A DNA stretch of 13,742 nt. Source: Armatimonadota bacterium (GTDB lineage: Bacteria; Armatimonadota; Fimbriimonadia; Fimbriimonadales; Fimbriimonadaceae). Position 1 is the stretch's first letter. Each line of letters starts with the position of its first letter. Below the pieces are notes generated by a model. The model was not told where the DNA came from. It saw only the letters and a program-made list of their open reading frames with translations, and did no database searches. Shown piece after piece: positions 7,071 through 13,298 of the stretch. Both the position numbers and the translations under genes were made by a program. The DNA lies in the NCBI GenBank assembly GCA_023428805.1, contig JAEYWW010000038.1, positions 1-13,742 on the forward strand. The letters are read 5' to 3'.

Positions 7071-7882
7071 AAGCCTGATCGGGTGGGACGGAAGATCAAC
7101 GTCCCATCCCAGTCTGTTCTCAGCACCCGCGACCCGATCCCCTGCAGCCTTTCCGTGACTGATGGGTGCGGATGCCCAAATCGATTGCCGCGTCCACAGG
7201 AGATCACCGCGTAGAGGGGACGCACTTCCTGCAGCCATTCCGAGCTAGTCGATGTGCGGCTGCCGTGATGGCCCGCCTTGAGGACCTCTGCGCTCCAATC
7301 TGCACGGGGAGCAAGCCATGCCTCGGTCTCAACTGTCCCATCACCTGTCAAAACTGCCCTCGATGCACCCATTTGAATGAGCGTTGCGAGCGATCCAACG
7401 TTGTCTTCTTCACCACCGGGCATAAAGTCAAAGGAGAGCATTGTGCTCCCGAAGTTCAGCGAGCTTTCTGGCTTGATCCATTTCCACTCGATGCTTTTGG
7501 GGAGCTGCGATTGCAGAAGCGTCAACGCCTCATGCTCCCGGAAAGTCTCCGGAGCGGCCACAACACCAATTGGCCAGCGGCGTGCGATGCTCGGCAATCC
7601 TCCGATATGATCGCTGTCGGGGTGGGTCAGCAGAACCATATCGATGCGGTTGACGCCCAGCTTCCGCATCTCCGGAATCGCCAATCTTTGCCCGAGGTCG
7701 ATGTACTCGCTCGCCCCGGCCGCATCCACCATCACGGTGAATCCTCCATCCTGGATCAAGGCGCAGTCGCCCTGCCCAACTTGGAGAAAAACGAGCCGTT
7801 GAGGTGGTCGGCCTTGAATAGACATCCAAAACATTGGAGCTGCAATGGCGGGAATGGTGAGCAAAAACCATCTACGCTTCAC
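7058..7882 (-). CDS. ComEC C-terminal-type MBL-fold protein, separate gene
   Basis: This 274-residue product corresponds to the extracytoplasmic metallo-beta-lactamase domain normally fused to the end of ComEC. It has one hydrophobic N-terminal segment (residues 5-21). Then come LQVGQGDCALI (33-43), THPDSDHIGGL (86-96, metal-binding motif with Asp at the third position as in ComEC), DNVGSLATLI and LTGDG (178-182), AGHHGSRTS (203-211), FGHPHPSV and LRTDWDGTL. These match ComEC-family MBL domains, although canonical LDVGQGD has Gln in place of the first Asp. Family members are proposed to degrade or process the non-transported DNA strand during uptake. I place the start at GTG 7882, which overlaps the comEC stop by 11 bases and has GGAGG ten bases upstream. 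A longer in-frame start at 7996 would run deep into comEC without homology. Confidence 0.88.
   Translation of the reverse strand: MKRRWFLLTIPAIAAPMFWMSIQGRPPQRLVFLQVGQGDCALIQDGGFTVMVDAAGASEYIDLGQRLAIPEMRKLGVNRIDMVLLTHPDSDHIGGLPSIARRWPIGVVAAPETFREHEALTLLQSQLPKSIEWKWIKPESSLNFGSTMLSFDFMPGGEEDNVGSLATLIQMGASRAVLTGDGTVETEAWLAPRADWSAEVLKAGHHGSRTSTSSEWLQEVRPLYAVISCGRGNRFGHPHPSVTERLQGIGSRVLRTDWDGTLIFRPTRSGFQLE
7081..7110 (+). terminator. Bulged hairpin just after valS, possible terminator
   Basis: gggtgggacg (7081-7090) pairs with cgtcccatccc (7100-7110) across a nine-base loop, with a single bulged A. It begins ten bases after the valS stop, inside the 3' coding end of the convergent MBL gene. No T-run follows, so intrinsic termination would be weak. 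It may end valS transcription or simply be coding sequence (WDGTLIFRP on the other strand). Confidence 0.4.
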
Positions 7883-9317
7883 GGGTCTTCGACCTCCACA
7901 ATGCGATGGCAACCACCCATAGGACGACGACCCAGTAGGCACTGAACCAAGGTGTCGGAAGGACCGCGTAGTCAGAGCGACCAAATGTGTTGGCAACCCA
8001 CTCCATCCACCAAATGAATGGAAGCCCCGTACACTGGATGATCAGCACACCCAGCGAAGGAATGATCAAGCCTATCAGCCATCCTCCGAGCGCGCCAATA
8101 GTGCCAATGATAACAAGGGGAACAACCAAAAGGTTGGCCAAAAGACCAGCCGTGGGGACTTCTCCAAAAACATAGGCGATGACTGGCATCGTTGCAAGCC
8201 CCGCCACCAGGCTTGTTTGAAAACAAGACTTTAAGTATGGCCAAGGCATACGCCACCAGACGATTCTCTCCTCGGGTGCCTTGAGAAAAAGCACCATCCC
8301 AAGCACTGCGGAATAAGACAGCAGAAATCCCAGGTCCATCAGAGTCTCTGGATCAACCAAAAGGTTGGCTGATCCAGCTGCACTAATAGCTGACAACCCA
8401 TCTGGCTCACGTCGGAACAGCCAAGCTGTCAGAGCGATTGCCGCCATGATGATCGCACGCACAATGGATGCTCTCAATCCCGCCGCACCTGCGTAAACGA
8501 TCAGCACAAACATCAGCAAAAAGAGCTGCCATCGTCGGTCTATTGGAAGCCTCATCAACAGCCAGAACATAGCGGCAGCCGCAATCCAGACGTGCATGCC
8601 TGATGCCGCGACAACGTGAGACAGTCCAGAATGCCTCAAATTCGACCGAAGCTCGGGTTCTAGATCGGCAGTGGTGCTGAAACAAAGAGCATTCAGCAAA
8701 CCTGCATCTTTCTCTGAGAACGCCTTCGAAACGAACCCATCAAAACTCTCCCTCATCGAGCGTCCCCAGCGCCATAGCAGCAACCCCTGCTTGAGCTTCA
8801 CAGGTTTTCCAACCATTTGGATGACCGCTCTGGCTCCGTGAGCAGGTTCTTCGTATTCTTTGACGGGCTGCATCATTCCCTGGACATACACCACATCTCC
8901 AAAGGAGATGTCAACGTGCGCTCCGCATCGCAGCACATAGCGGCCATCTGATCCAGAAGTCAGCATCTGGTAACCAAGTGGTGAAGGAGCTGGCATTGAA
9001 ATAACTTCAAGCTGTCCTTTGTATGGCCGCGTCTCCCTTATCAAATCAGGAGGTGTGGGTCGAAGAAATATCCCGACCAAACCGAAGAATCCGATGATAA
9101 TCAGCGAACGACGATCCCGCAGCCAAGCCGCAGCCGCGACCAGGAAGGCAACGTGCCACCAGGCAAACGCACAACTCATTCCGACGGCGATCGCGAAGAA
9201 TGCCAGCACGAAAGGCCGCGAGCGTATCTCCTCAACGAGAGGTGTCTCTTCGCGTTCCAGAACTGGATCGAAGGGCGGTGAAGAGGCGCTCCCCGGCGAT
9301 GTCGTTGAGCCGCTCAA
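7872..9317 (-). CDS. comEC: ComEC/Rec2 DNA-uptake channel, membrane domain only
   Basis: ComEC forms the inner-membrane pore that takes up single-stranded DNA in natural transformation. The 481-residue product has two or three N-terminal membrane segments (about 37-62, 71-84), an OB-like DUF4131 region (about 100-172) and the Competence domain. Diagnostic motifs are HSGLSHVVAASGMHV (229-243), AGLRASIVRA (279-288), DPETLMDLGFLLSYSAVLGM (322-341) and GLATMPVIAYVFGEVPTAGLLANLLVVPL (373-401). It ends straight after the last membrane segments; the MBL domain that most ComEC proteins carry is encoded in the next frame. The start is TTG 9317, chosen for the AGGAG seven bases upstream; it makes comEC overlap dciA by 86 bases. 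No ATG or GTG lies between it and the first membrane segment; the first GTG is inside that segment. Confidence 0.92.
   Translation of the reverse strand: MSGSTTSPGSASSPPFDPVLEREETPLVEEIRSRPFVLAFFAIAVGMSCAFAWWHVAFLVAAAAWLRDRRSLIIIGFFGLVGIFLRPTPPDLIRETRPYKGQLEVISMPAPSPLGYQMLTSGSDGRYVLRCGAHVDISFGDVVYVQGMMQPVKEYEEPAHGARAVIQMVGKPVKLKQGLLLWRWGRSMRESFDGFVSKAFSEKDAGLLNALCFSTTADLEPELRSNLRHSGLSHVVAASGMHVWIAAAAMFWLLMRLPIDRRWQLFLLMFVLIVYAGAAGLRASIVRAIIMAAIALTAWLFRREPDGLSAISAAGSANLLVDPETLMDLGFLLSYSAVLGMVLFLKAPEERIVWWRMPWPYLKSCFQTSLVAGLATMPVIAYVFGEVPTAGLLANLLVVPLVIIGTIGALGGWLIGLIIPSLGVLIIQCTGLPFIWWMEWVANTFGRSDYAVLPTPWFSAYWVVVLWVVAIALWRSKTREA
7893..7897 (-). promoter_or_regulatory. Ribosome-binding site deciding the MBL-gene GTG start
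   Basis: On the minus strand GGAGG precedes GTG 7882 by ten bases, within the last codons of comEC. It supports independent initiation of the MBL protein rather than a sequencing frameshift in a fused comEC. Confidence 0.65.
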
Positions 9318-9534
9318 GGATCATCTCCTGGTTCAGCCGCAGCTCCTGCGCCCAAGCCGATCCCGAAGCTGTCACCCAAAGCGTGCCGTGATCGTATTGG
9401 TCGGGAACACATTTGGCCGCCAACAACTCGCCCACCACTTCCGGCCAACGCTCCAAAACCACCTTGGCGCGGGCGGCCTTGAGCAGTTCCGGTTGTCCCA
9501 CTGATTGAGCCAGCCAATCATCCAACCGCTTCAC
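9232..9534 (-). CDS. dciA: DciA-like DUF721 protein
   Basis: The 100-residue single-domain protein shows the DUF721 pattern: VLERWPEVVGELLAAKCVPDQY (26-47), GTLWVTASGSAWAQELRLNQEMILERLN (50-77). DciA proteins bind the replicative helicase DnaB and help load it in bacteria lacking DnaC/DnaI-type loaders; DUF721 genes often follow recF. The start is GTG 9534, overlapping the recF stop as GTGA, so translation is coupled to recF. Its last 86 bases are shared with comEC in another frame, and the final residues (SSSGTRRDTSR) look unconserved. DUF721 also covers proteins of unproven function, so the helicase-loading role is taken from the family. Confidence 0.88.
   Translation of the reverse strand: MKRLDDWLAQSVGQPELLKAARAKVVLERWPEVVGELLAAKCVPDQYDHGTLWVTASGSAWAQELRLNQEMILERLNDIAGERLFTALRSSSGTRRDTSR
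9325..9329 (-). promoter_or_regulatory. Ribosome-binding site deciding the comEC TTG start
   Basis: AGGAG on the minus strand lies seven bases before TTG 9317, inside the dciA coding sequence. It is among the best-placed Shine-Dalgarno sequences in the window, so the rare start codon and the 86-base overlap with dciA are credible. Confidence 0.65.
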
Positions 9535-10613
9535 GGCGCCGTCACCATCCCGGATCGTACCTGGAAGATTTTCGACTGTTGAATGAGCGCGCTTCCCGCC
9601 TGTCTCGATTCAGTGCAGGTGATGAAGACTTGGCCTGAATGTTCTATTGCTCGTTCGACAAGCCGTGTCCGCCGACTTTCATCAAGGTCGGAAAATACGT
9701 CGTCGAGGAGCAGCACCGGGGGAAACCCAAATCGCTGTCTTGCGGACTCCTGAACTGCGAGCTTCAAGGCAATCACGGCTGTCCGCTGTTGACCTTGAGA
9801 AGCATGGAGGCGGCCATCCAAACCGCCGATCTCAATCTTCAGATCATCTCGATGAGGCCCGATCGAGGTGGAGCCACGGGCTATATCCTCGCGCCGAGTT
9901 TGTGCATAGGCATCCAGGGTATCAGCCGCATCGTTCTCCTGCAAAGACAAGCCCAGAATCTCGCCTTCAGCCAACTCGCCATGAGCCTGCGATGCTATCG
10001 GAGACAGTTCTGCCAGCCAGGTTCTGCGCGCGCTGCGCAGCGCCATTCCATGGGTCAGAAGCCGTTCCTCCCATGCTTCAAAGACCTCCGGCCCTGTCCA
10101 GTGTTCTCGGGCTGATTTCAAGAGCGCATTGCGCTGATCCAACGATCTCTTGTAGGCGGCGAGGTCCCGCAGATAGCTCGGCATGAGCTGTGCCAACTCC
10201 TCATCCAAGAACCCACGCCGATCTGAAGGATCGCCGCGAACGATGCAGAGATCCTGCGCTGAAAACGACACCGAAGGGAGACGTCCAAGCAGATCGGAGG
10301 CCCTGGGCAAACCCATCCCATTCAGAAGCGCCTTTTTTCGGCCCCCACGGGCCAATTCAACAGCCGCTTCCGTTCCCCCGGGACTCACGACTGCGGCAAC
10401 CCGGAAAGCCTCTGATTCGCGCCGAATGGCGCTTCCATCGCGTCCCGACCTCATCAGCCGTCCAGTTGAAACAAGATGAATCGCCTCCAGAAGGGAAGTC
10501 TTGCCCTGAGCATTCGCACCCTCAATGATGTTCATCCCAGGCGAAGGGCTGATCTCAATCGACTCAAGAATCCGAAAATCTCGAGCACTCAGAGTTTCAA
10601 TCAGAATGGCCAT
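9531..10613 (-). CDS. recF: DNA replication/repair protein RecF
   Basis: RecF is an SMC/ABC-like ATPase that, with RecO and RecR, loads RecA at single-strand gaps. The 360-residue length is typical. Visible motifs are DFRILESIEI near the N-terminus, Walker A GANAQGKTS (32-40), SVSFSAQDLCIVRGDPSDRRGFLD (114-137), STSIGPHRDDLKIEI (248-262), the ABC signature SQGQQRT (272-278) and Walker B LLLDDVFSDLD (301-311). The ATG at 10613 is preceded by GAGGG at eight bases. It is the first gene of the overlapping recF-dciA-comEC-MBL unit. In many bacteria recF follows dnaN; here the gene before it is an RDD membrane protein, and the 206-bp gap upstream probably holds its promoter. Confidence 0.97.
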   Translation of the reverse strand: MAILIETLSARDFRILESIEISPSPGMNIIEGANAQGKTSLLEAIHLVSTGRLMRSGRDGSAIRRESEAFRVAAVVSPGGTEAAVELARGGRKKALLNGMGLPRASDLLGRLPSVSFSAQDLCIVRGDPSDRRGFLDEELAQLMPSYLRDLAAYKRSLDQRNALLKSAREHWTGPEVFEAWEERLLTHGMALRSARRTWLAELSPIASQAHGELAEGEILGLSLQENDAADTLDAYAQTRREDIARGSTSIGPHRDDLKIEIGGLDGRLHASQGQQRTAVIALKLAVQESARQRFGFPPVLLLDDVFSDLDESRRTRLVERAIEHSGQVFITCTESRQAGSALIQQSKIFQVRSGMVTAP

Positions 10614-10819
10614 GTGCCATGCCCTCTCTTATAGAGCCTTTATTTCTTATAGAAATCTTATTGTTATTAACAGGCGAATCTGGTGGAAAAGGCAATTCAA
10701 GTCGATTCAAATGAACCTGGCAAATGCCCTGGAAAACCCTGGCCTGCAAATGGGGAATACATGAGGGTTTTCCTCCATCGCACTTCTCCCCATTGTTCTC
10801 CGCCAGAAATCCGCAGGTT
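10614..10819. other. 206-bp intergenic region between RDD gene and recF
   Basis: This is the only sizeable gap in the window. It holds the AT-rich recF promoter area, an exact 10-bp inverted repeat (ggaaaaccct 10731-10740 with agggttttcc 10764-10773, 23-base loop) and short near-repeats (cctggcaaatg 10716-10726, cctgcaaatg 10743-10752). It also has two DnaA-box-like 9-mers at or near its ends: TTTTACACA at 10818-10826, and TTTTCCACC on the minus strand at 10682-10690. No T-tailed terminator for the RDD gene is visible. A weak 76-codon minus frame crosses the gap but is not called. Confidence 0.55.
10622..10670 (-). promoter_or_regulatory. AT-rich recF upstream region with tandem CTATAAGA boxes
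   Basis: This is the most AT-rich stretch I noticed. On the minus strand it holds two exact CTATAAGA octamers 18 bases apart (plus-strand 10627-10634 and 10645-10652). Each contains TATAAG, a plausible -10 element, ahead of the GAGGG ribosome-binding site (10622-10626). No convincing -35 hexamer is seen. A recF promoter is likely here; the exact start cannot be fixed from sequence. Confidence 0.5.
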
Positions 10820-11575
10820 TTACACAAGGTTGTGCATCCTTCCGTATTTCATGATGACCGCCTCCATCTGATAGATCGGATGGACATTGGCGACGGGCAG
10901 GATGTTGTGCTTGCCGGCGAAGGGATCCCAGATTTCCGCAATGCTCTTGACCTGCACGCTTGGAGTCAGTTCGGGAAAGCGGTCGCAGAGGCGCTTGATC
11001 GCGTGATACTCCTCCAAGTTCATCCGATGAAGCTCCCCGACCGTGTGCTCCCAAGGGTGGATGCCGTAGCGGTGGGGTGCGGGGCGAAAACTGAACTTGG
11101 GGCGCGGCTCGTGCACGACGATCGTTCCCGCGGCGAGGTCGCCGAGCCGCTGCGATTTGGAGTTCGTGAACATCGCGATCAACCCCACCAGACCAAAGCC
11201 GGGCATGATGTCGGCGAAAATGAGCAAACCCCGATAGATTGCGGCCGGAATGGTTTCAGGAGTTCCATCGTCCATCACCACCCTCAGGCCGACGATCTTC
11301 ATCCCCAATGTCTGACCTCGCATCAAAATTTCGCAGATGGGGAAATAGATGAACATCGCAAATGAGATCAGAAAGATCGCGACCTGCAGCGGGACGGTCG
11401 TTCCCAAGGCCACCGTTGCGAATGTCAGAAGGATGCTGAGAATCAGCAGGATGACAACAGCAAAGATGACATCAAGCACAAATGCGCCGATCCTTGTCCC
11501 CGCATGGGCATAGCGCAGACTGACCACAACCTTTTCTGGGGTGAGAACCAGGTGCTGCTCCGTCACGAGTATCAT
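10820..11575 (-). CDS. RDD-family integral membrane protein
   Basis: The 251-residue protein has the RDD domain in its first 155 residues. AGTRIGAFVLD (25-35) supplies the conserved Arg and Asp on membrane helix 1, helices lie at about 30-52, 64-84 and 113-135, then GQTLGMKIVGLRVV (87-100) and QRLGDLAAGTIVV (142-154) with the final Asp. About 95 soluble residues follow (HTVGELHRMNLEEYHAIKRL), predicted cytoplasmic and not assignable to a domain. RDD proteins are of mostly unknown function; some are linked to ion transport. RDD genes are often found with MoxR ATPases and DUF58 proteins, and a DUF58 gene is indeed divergent here, 20 bases away, though no MoxR gene is in view. The ATG has only a weak AGG nearby. 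Confidence 0.88.
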   Translation of the reverse strand: MILVTEQHLVLTPEKVVVSLRYAHAGTRIGAFVLDVIFAVVILLILSILLTFATVALGTTVPLQVAIFLISFAMFIYFPICEILMRGQTLGMKIVGLRVVMDDGTPETIPAAIYRGLLIFADIMPGFGLVGLIAMFTNSKSQRLGDLAAGTIVVHEPRPKFSFRPAPHRYGIHPWEHTVGELHRMNLEEYHAIKRLCDRFPELTPSVQVKSIAEIWDPFAGKHNILPVANVHPIYQMEAVIMKYGRMHNLV

Positions 11576-11595
11576 CGTACCTGTCGCTGATCCTG

Positions 11596-12906
11596 ATGAT
11601 CGTTCCTTCGCGCTTGTTCTGGCTGCTGGTCGGGCTTGGTCTTCTCCTCGCTCTGGCCGGCCTTTTCGTGCGCGGAGCGGAGCTTTTGCTCATCCCCTAC
11701 AACATCGTGCTTTTCCTCACGCTCTGGCTGACTGGGCGGCTCGCGGCAAAACAGGATTTTCTTCTCGTCAAGCGGCGGGTTGATCCGATTTTGTCGGTGA
11801 GGGTTCAGAATCAGGTGTCGCTGACGGTCGAGAACCAGAGCGATCAACCAGTCGAGTTGATGATTCGCGACGAGCCACCGATGGGCTGCCGTTCGACGCA
11901 GCATGAGTTCAGAACGAAGCTGGGGGCGGACCGATCCAAGACCTTCAGCTATCAGATTCTGCCCATCGAACGAGGAAGCGATTCTTTCCGGGGCACCTAT
12001 ATCCGCTACAAGGCCCCGCTTGGTCTCGCCTGGATTCAAAAAAAGTTCGACACCGAGCAGCCCGCACGAATCTATCCCAACGTGCTCGCTCTCCGCGAAT
12101 ACGAGCTTTTGAAGCAGAAGGGCCACCTGGAGCAGATGGGGGTCCGCCGATCACGCATCAAAGGGCTTGGCACTGAGTTCGAGAGCCTGCGTGATTACAA
12201 CGAGGACGACATCCGCATTGTGGACTGGAAGGCGACTTCCCGCCGCGGCAAATTGGTGGTCAAGAACTTCGAGCAGGAGCGCAATCAGGCGGTCATCGTC
12301 TGCTTTGATGTGGGCCGACACATGCTGGCGCAGATTGATGGCGTCCGCAAACTCGACTACACCCTGGATGCCGGGCTGATGCTCATGTACGCCGCCGAGC
12401 GGATGGGCGATCAGATCGGAACGCTCGTCTTCAACGACCAAGTCAAGCGATGGATTGCTCCGAAGAAGGGAAGACACCAGGTTGCCGCGATCCTCGACAC
12501 CATCCACGCCCTGCACGCCGAAGCGGTCCAGCCGGACCATGTTCGGGCGTTCAGCTATCTCGGAAGCCGCTGGAAGCGTCGCTCCCTGATCGTGCTCTTC
12601 ACCGACGCGGAGACTAAAGAGGACAGCCAGGAGTTGATCGCCGCCCTCGGCCCCTTCGCCCGCCGTCACCTCCTCTTCATCGTCCGCGTGATGGACCCGC
12701 GTCTGCGTGAGCTTCAAACGATGAAGGTCGAAGATGACCGGGATTTCTACGACAAAGCGGCTTCATTGATCTATGCCCGCGATCGGCGCGAAGCGGAGAA
12801 TCTGCTGAGCGTCGCGGGCTATCAGAGCATCGAGGCGGAACCCCAGGAACTCTCCGGCGCCCTCGTCACCGCCTATCTCCGCGTCAAAGAGCTGAACCTG
12901 ATCTAG
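11596..12906 (+). CDS. DUF58 domain protein (COG1721-type, vWA-like)
   Basis: The 436-residue protein starts with two membrane helices (about 7-24 and 31-48) typical of the family opening (IVPSRLFWLLVGLGLLL). A beta-rich region follows (about 60-160, ending AWIQKKFDTEQPARIYPN). The DUF58 core is at GTEFESLRDYNEDDIRIVDWK (192-212) plus TSRRGKLVVKNFEQERNQ. It continues as a von Willebrand A-like fold whose metal site is degenerate: CFDVGRHM at 236-243 instead of DxSxS. Family members usually act with a MoxR ATPase in envelope-associated assembly or stress functions; no MoxR gene lies here. The product is membrane-anchored. The ATG lacks a Shine-Dalgarno and lies 20 bases from the divergent RDD start. 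Confidence 0.93.
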   Translation: MIVPSRLFWLLVGLGLLLALAGLFVRGAELLLIPYNIVLFLTLWLTGRLAAKQDFLLVKRRVDPILSVRVQNQVSLTVENQSDQPVELMIRDEPPMGCRSTQHEFRTKLGADRSKTFSYQILPIERGSDSFRGTYIRYKAPLGLAWIQKKFDTEQPARIYPNVLALREYELLKQKGHLEQMGVRRSRIKGLGTEFESLRDYNEDDIRIVDWKATSRRGKLVVKNFEQERNQAVIVCFDVGRHMLAQIDGVRKLDYTLDAGLMLMYAAERMGDQIGTLVFNDQVKRWIAPKKGRHQVAAILDTIHALHAEAVQPDHVRAFSYLGSRWKRRSLIVLFTDAETKEDSQELIAALGPFARRHLLFIVRVMDPRLRELQTMKVEDDRDFYDKAASLIYARDRREAENLLSVAGYQSIEAEPQELSGALVTAYLRVKELNLI

Positions 12907-12923
12907 CGGGTATCGTCTCGCTC

Positions 12924-13298
12924 ATGTCAAAGAGCCTGCGTGACTTCGTTGAGGAAGCCCTGCAGACGGTCCCCGAGATCGCCCCGGAGGACGTCTCCAG
13001 CCATGAAGGGTGGATGATCCTGGATGTGCGCGAGCCGGAGGAGTTCGCCGAGGGTCACCTTCCTGGAGCGATCAACATCCCGCGTGGCTTCCTGGAAGTC
13101 AAGGCTGATCTGGAGCACAAAAAGCGGGATGACCGCCTCGCTGATCGGAGCCAGAAGATCATCTGCTACTGCGGTGGCGGGCACCGCAGCGCGCTGGCGG
13201 CAAAAACGCTGAACGAAATGGGATTTGAATCCGTGGTCAGCATGAAGGAAGGCTGGACAGGCTGGACGCAGCGGAATCTGCCGGTGGAGAAGGAATGA
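12924..13298 (+). CDS. Single-domain rhodanese-like protein
   Basis: This 124-residue protein is one rhodanese domain: DVREPEEFAEGHLPGAINIPRG (34-55) and the active-site loop CGGGHRSALAA with Cys83 followed five residues later by Arg88. Cys81 is an additional nearby cysteine. Such proteins carry persulfide sulfur on the catalytic Cys and act in sulfur transfer or detoxification; the acceptor is unknown here. It is cytoplasmic, without a signal or membrane segment. It starts 17 bases after the DUF58 gene without a clear ribosome-binding site, and its stop overlaps the next ATG (ATGA), so it is coupled to an acyl-CoA synthetase gene. GlpE-like and YgaP-like single domains are the closest known comparisons. 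Confidence 0.92.
   Translation: MSKSLRDFVEEALQTVPEIAPEDVSSHEGWMILDVREPEEFAEGHLPGAINIPRGFLEVKADLEHKKRDDRLADRSQKIICYCGGGHRSALAAKTLNEMGFESVVSMKEGWTGWTQRNLPVEKE

Noticed and set aside
7166..7945. 259-codon plus-strand frame opposite the MBL gene
   Set aside because: The minus-strand protein has all MBL motifs; the plus-strand translation is Cys/His-rich without any pattern of a known family.
7872..7996. Longer MBL protein starting at 7996
   Set aside because: The extra 38 residues overlap conserved ComEC sequence out of frame and lack homology; GTG 7882 has a good ribosome-binding site.
8123..8369. 16-bp direct repeat caaccaaaaggttggc at 8123-8138 and 8354-8369, each internally palindromic
   Set aside because: Both copies encode Ala-Asn-Leu-Leu-Val in ComEC helices with identical codons; a coincidence of protein composition is enough to explain it.
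10597..10827. Small minus-strand frame (76 codons, TTG start) across the RDD-recF gap with CxxC and further cysteines
   Set aside because: It overlaps both neighbours, has no ribosome-binding site I can see, and its second half is AT-rich promoter-like sequence. A zinc-ribbon peptide cannot be excluded but is not supported.
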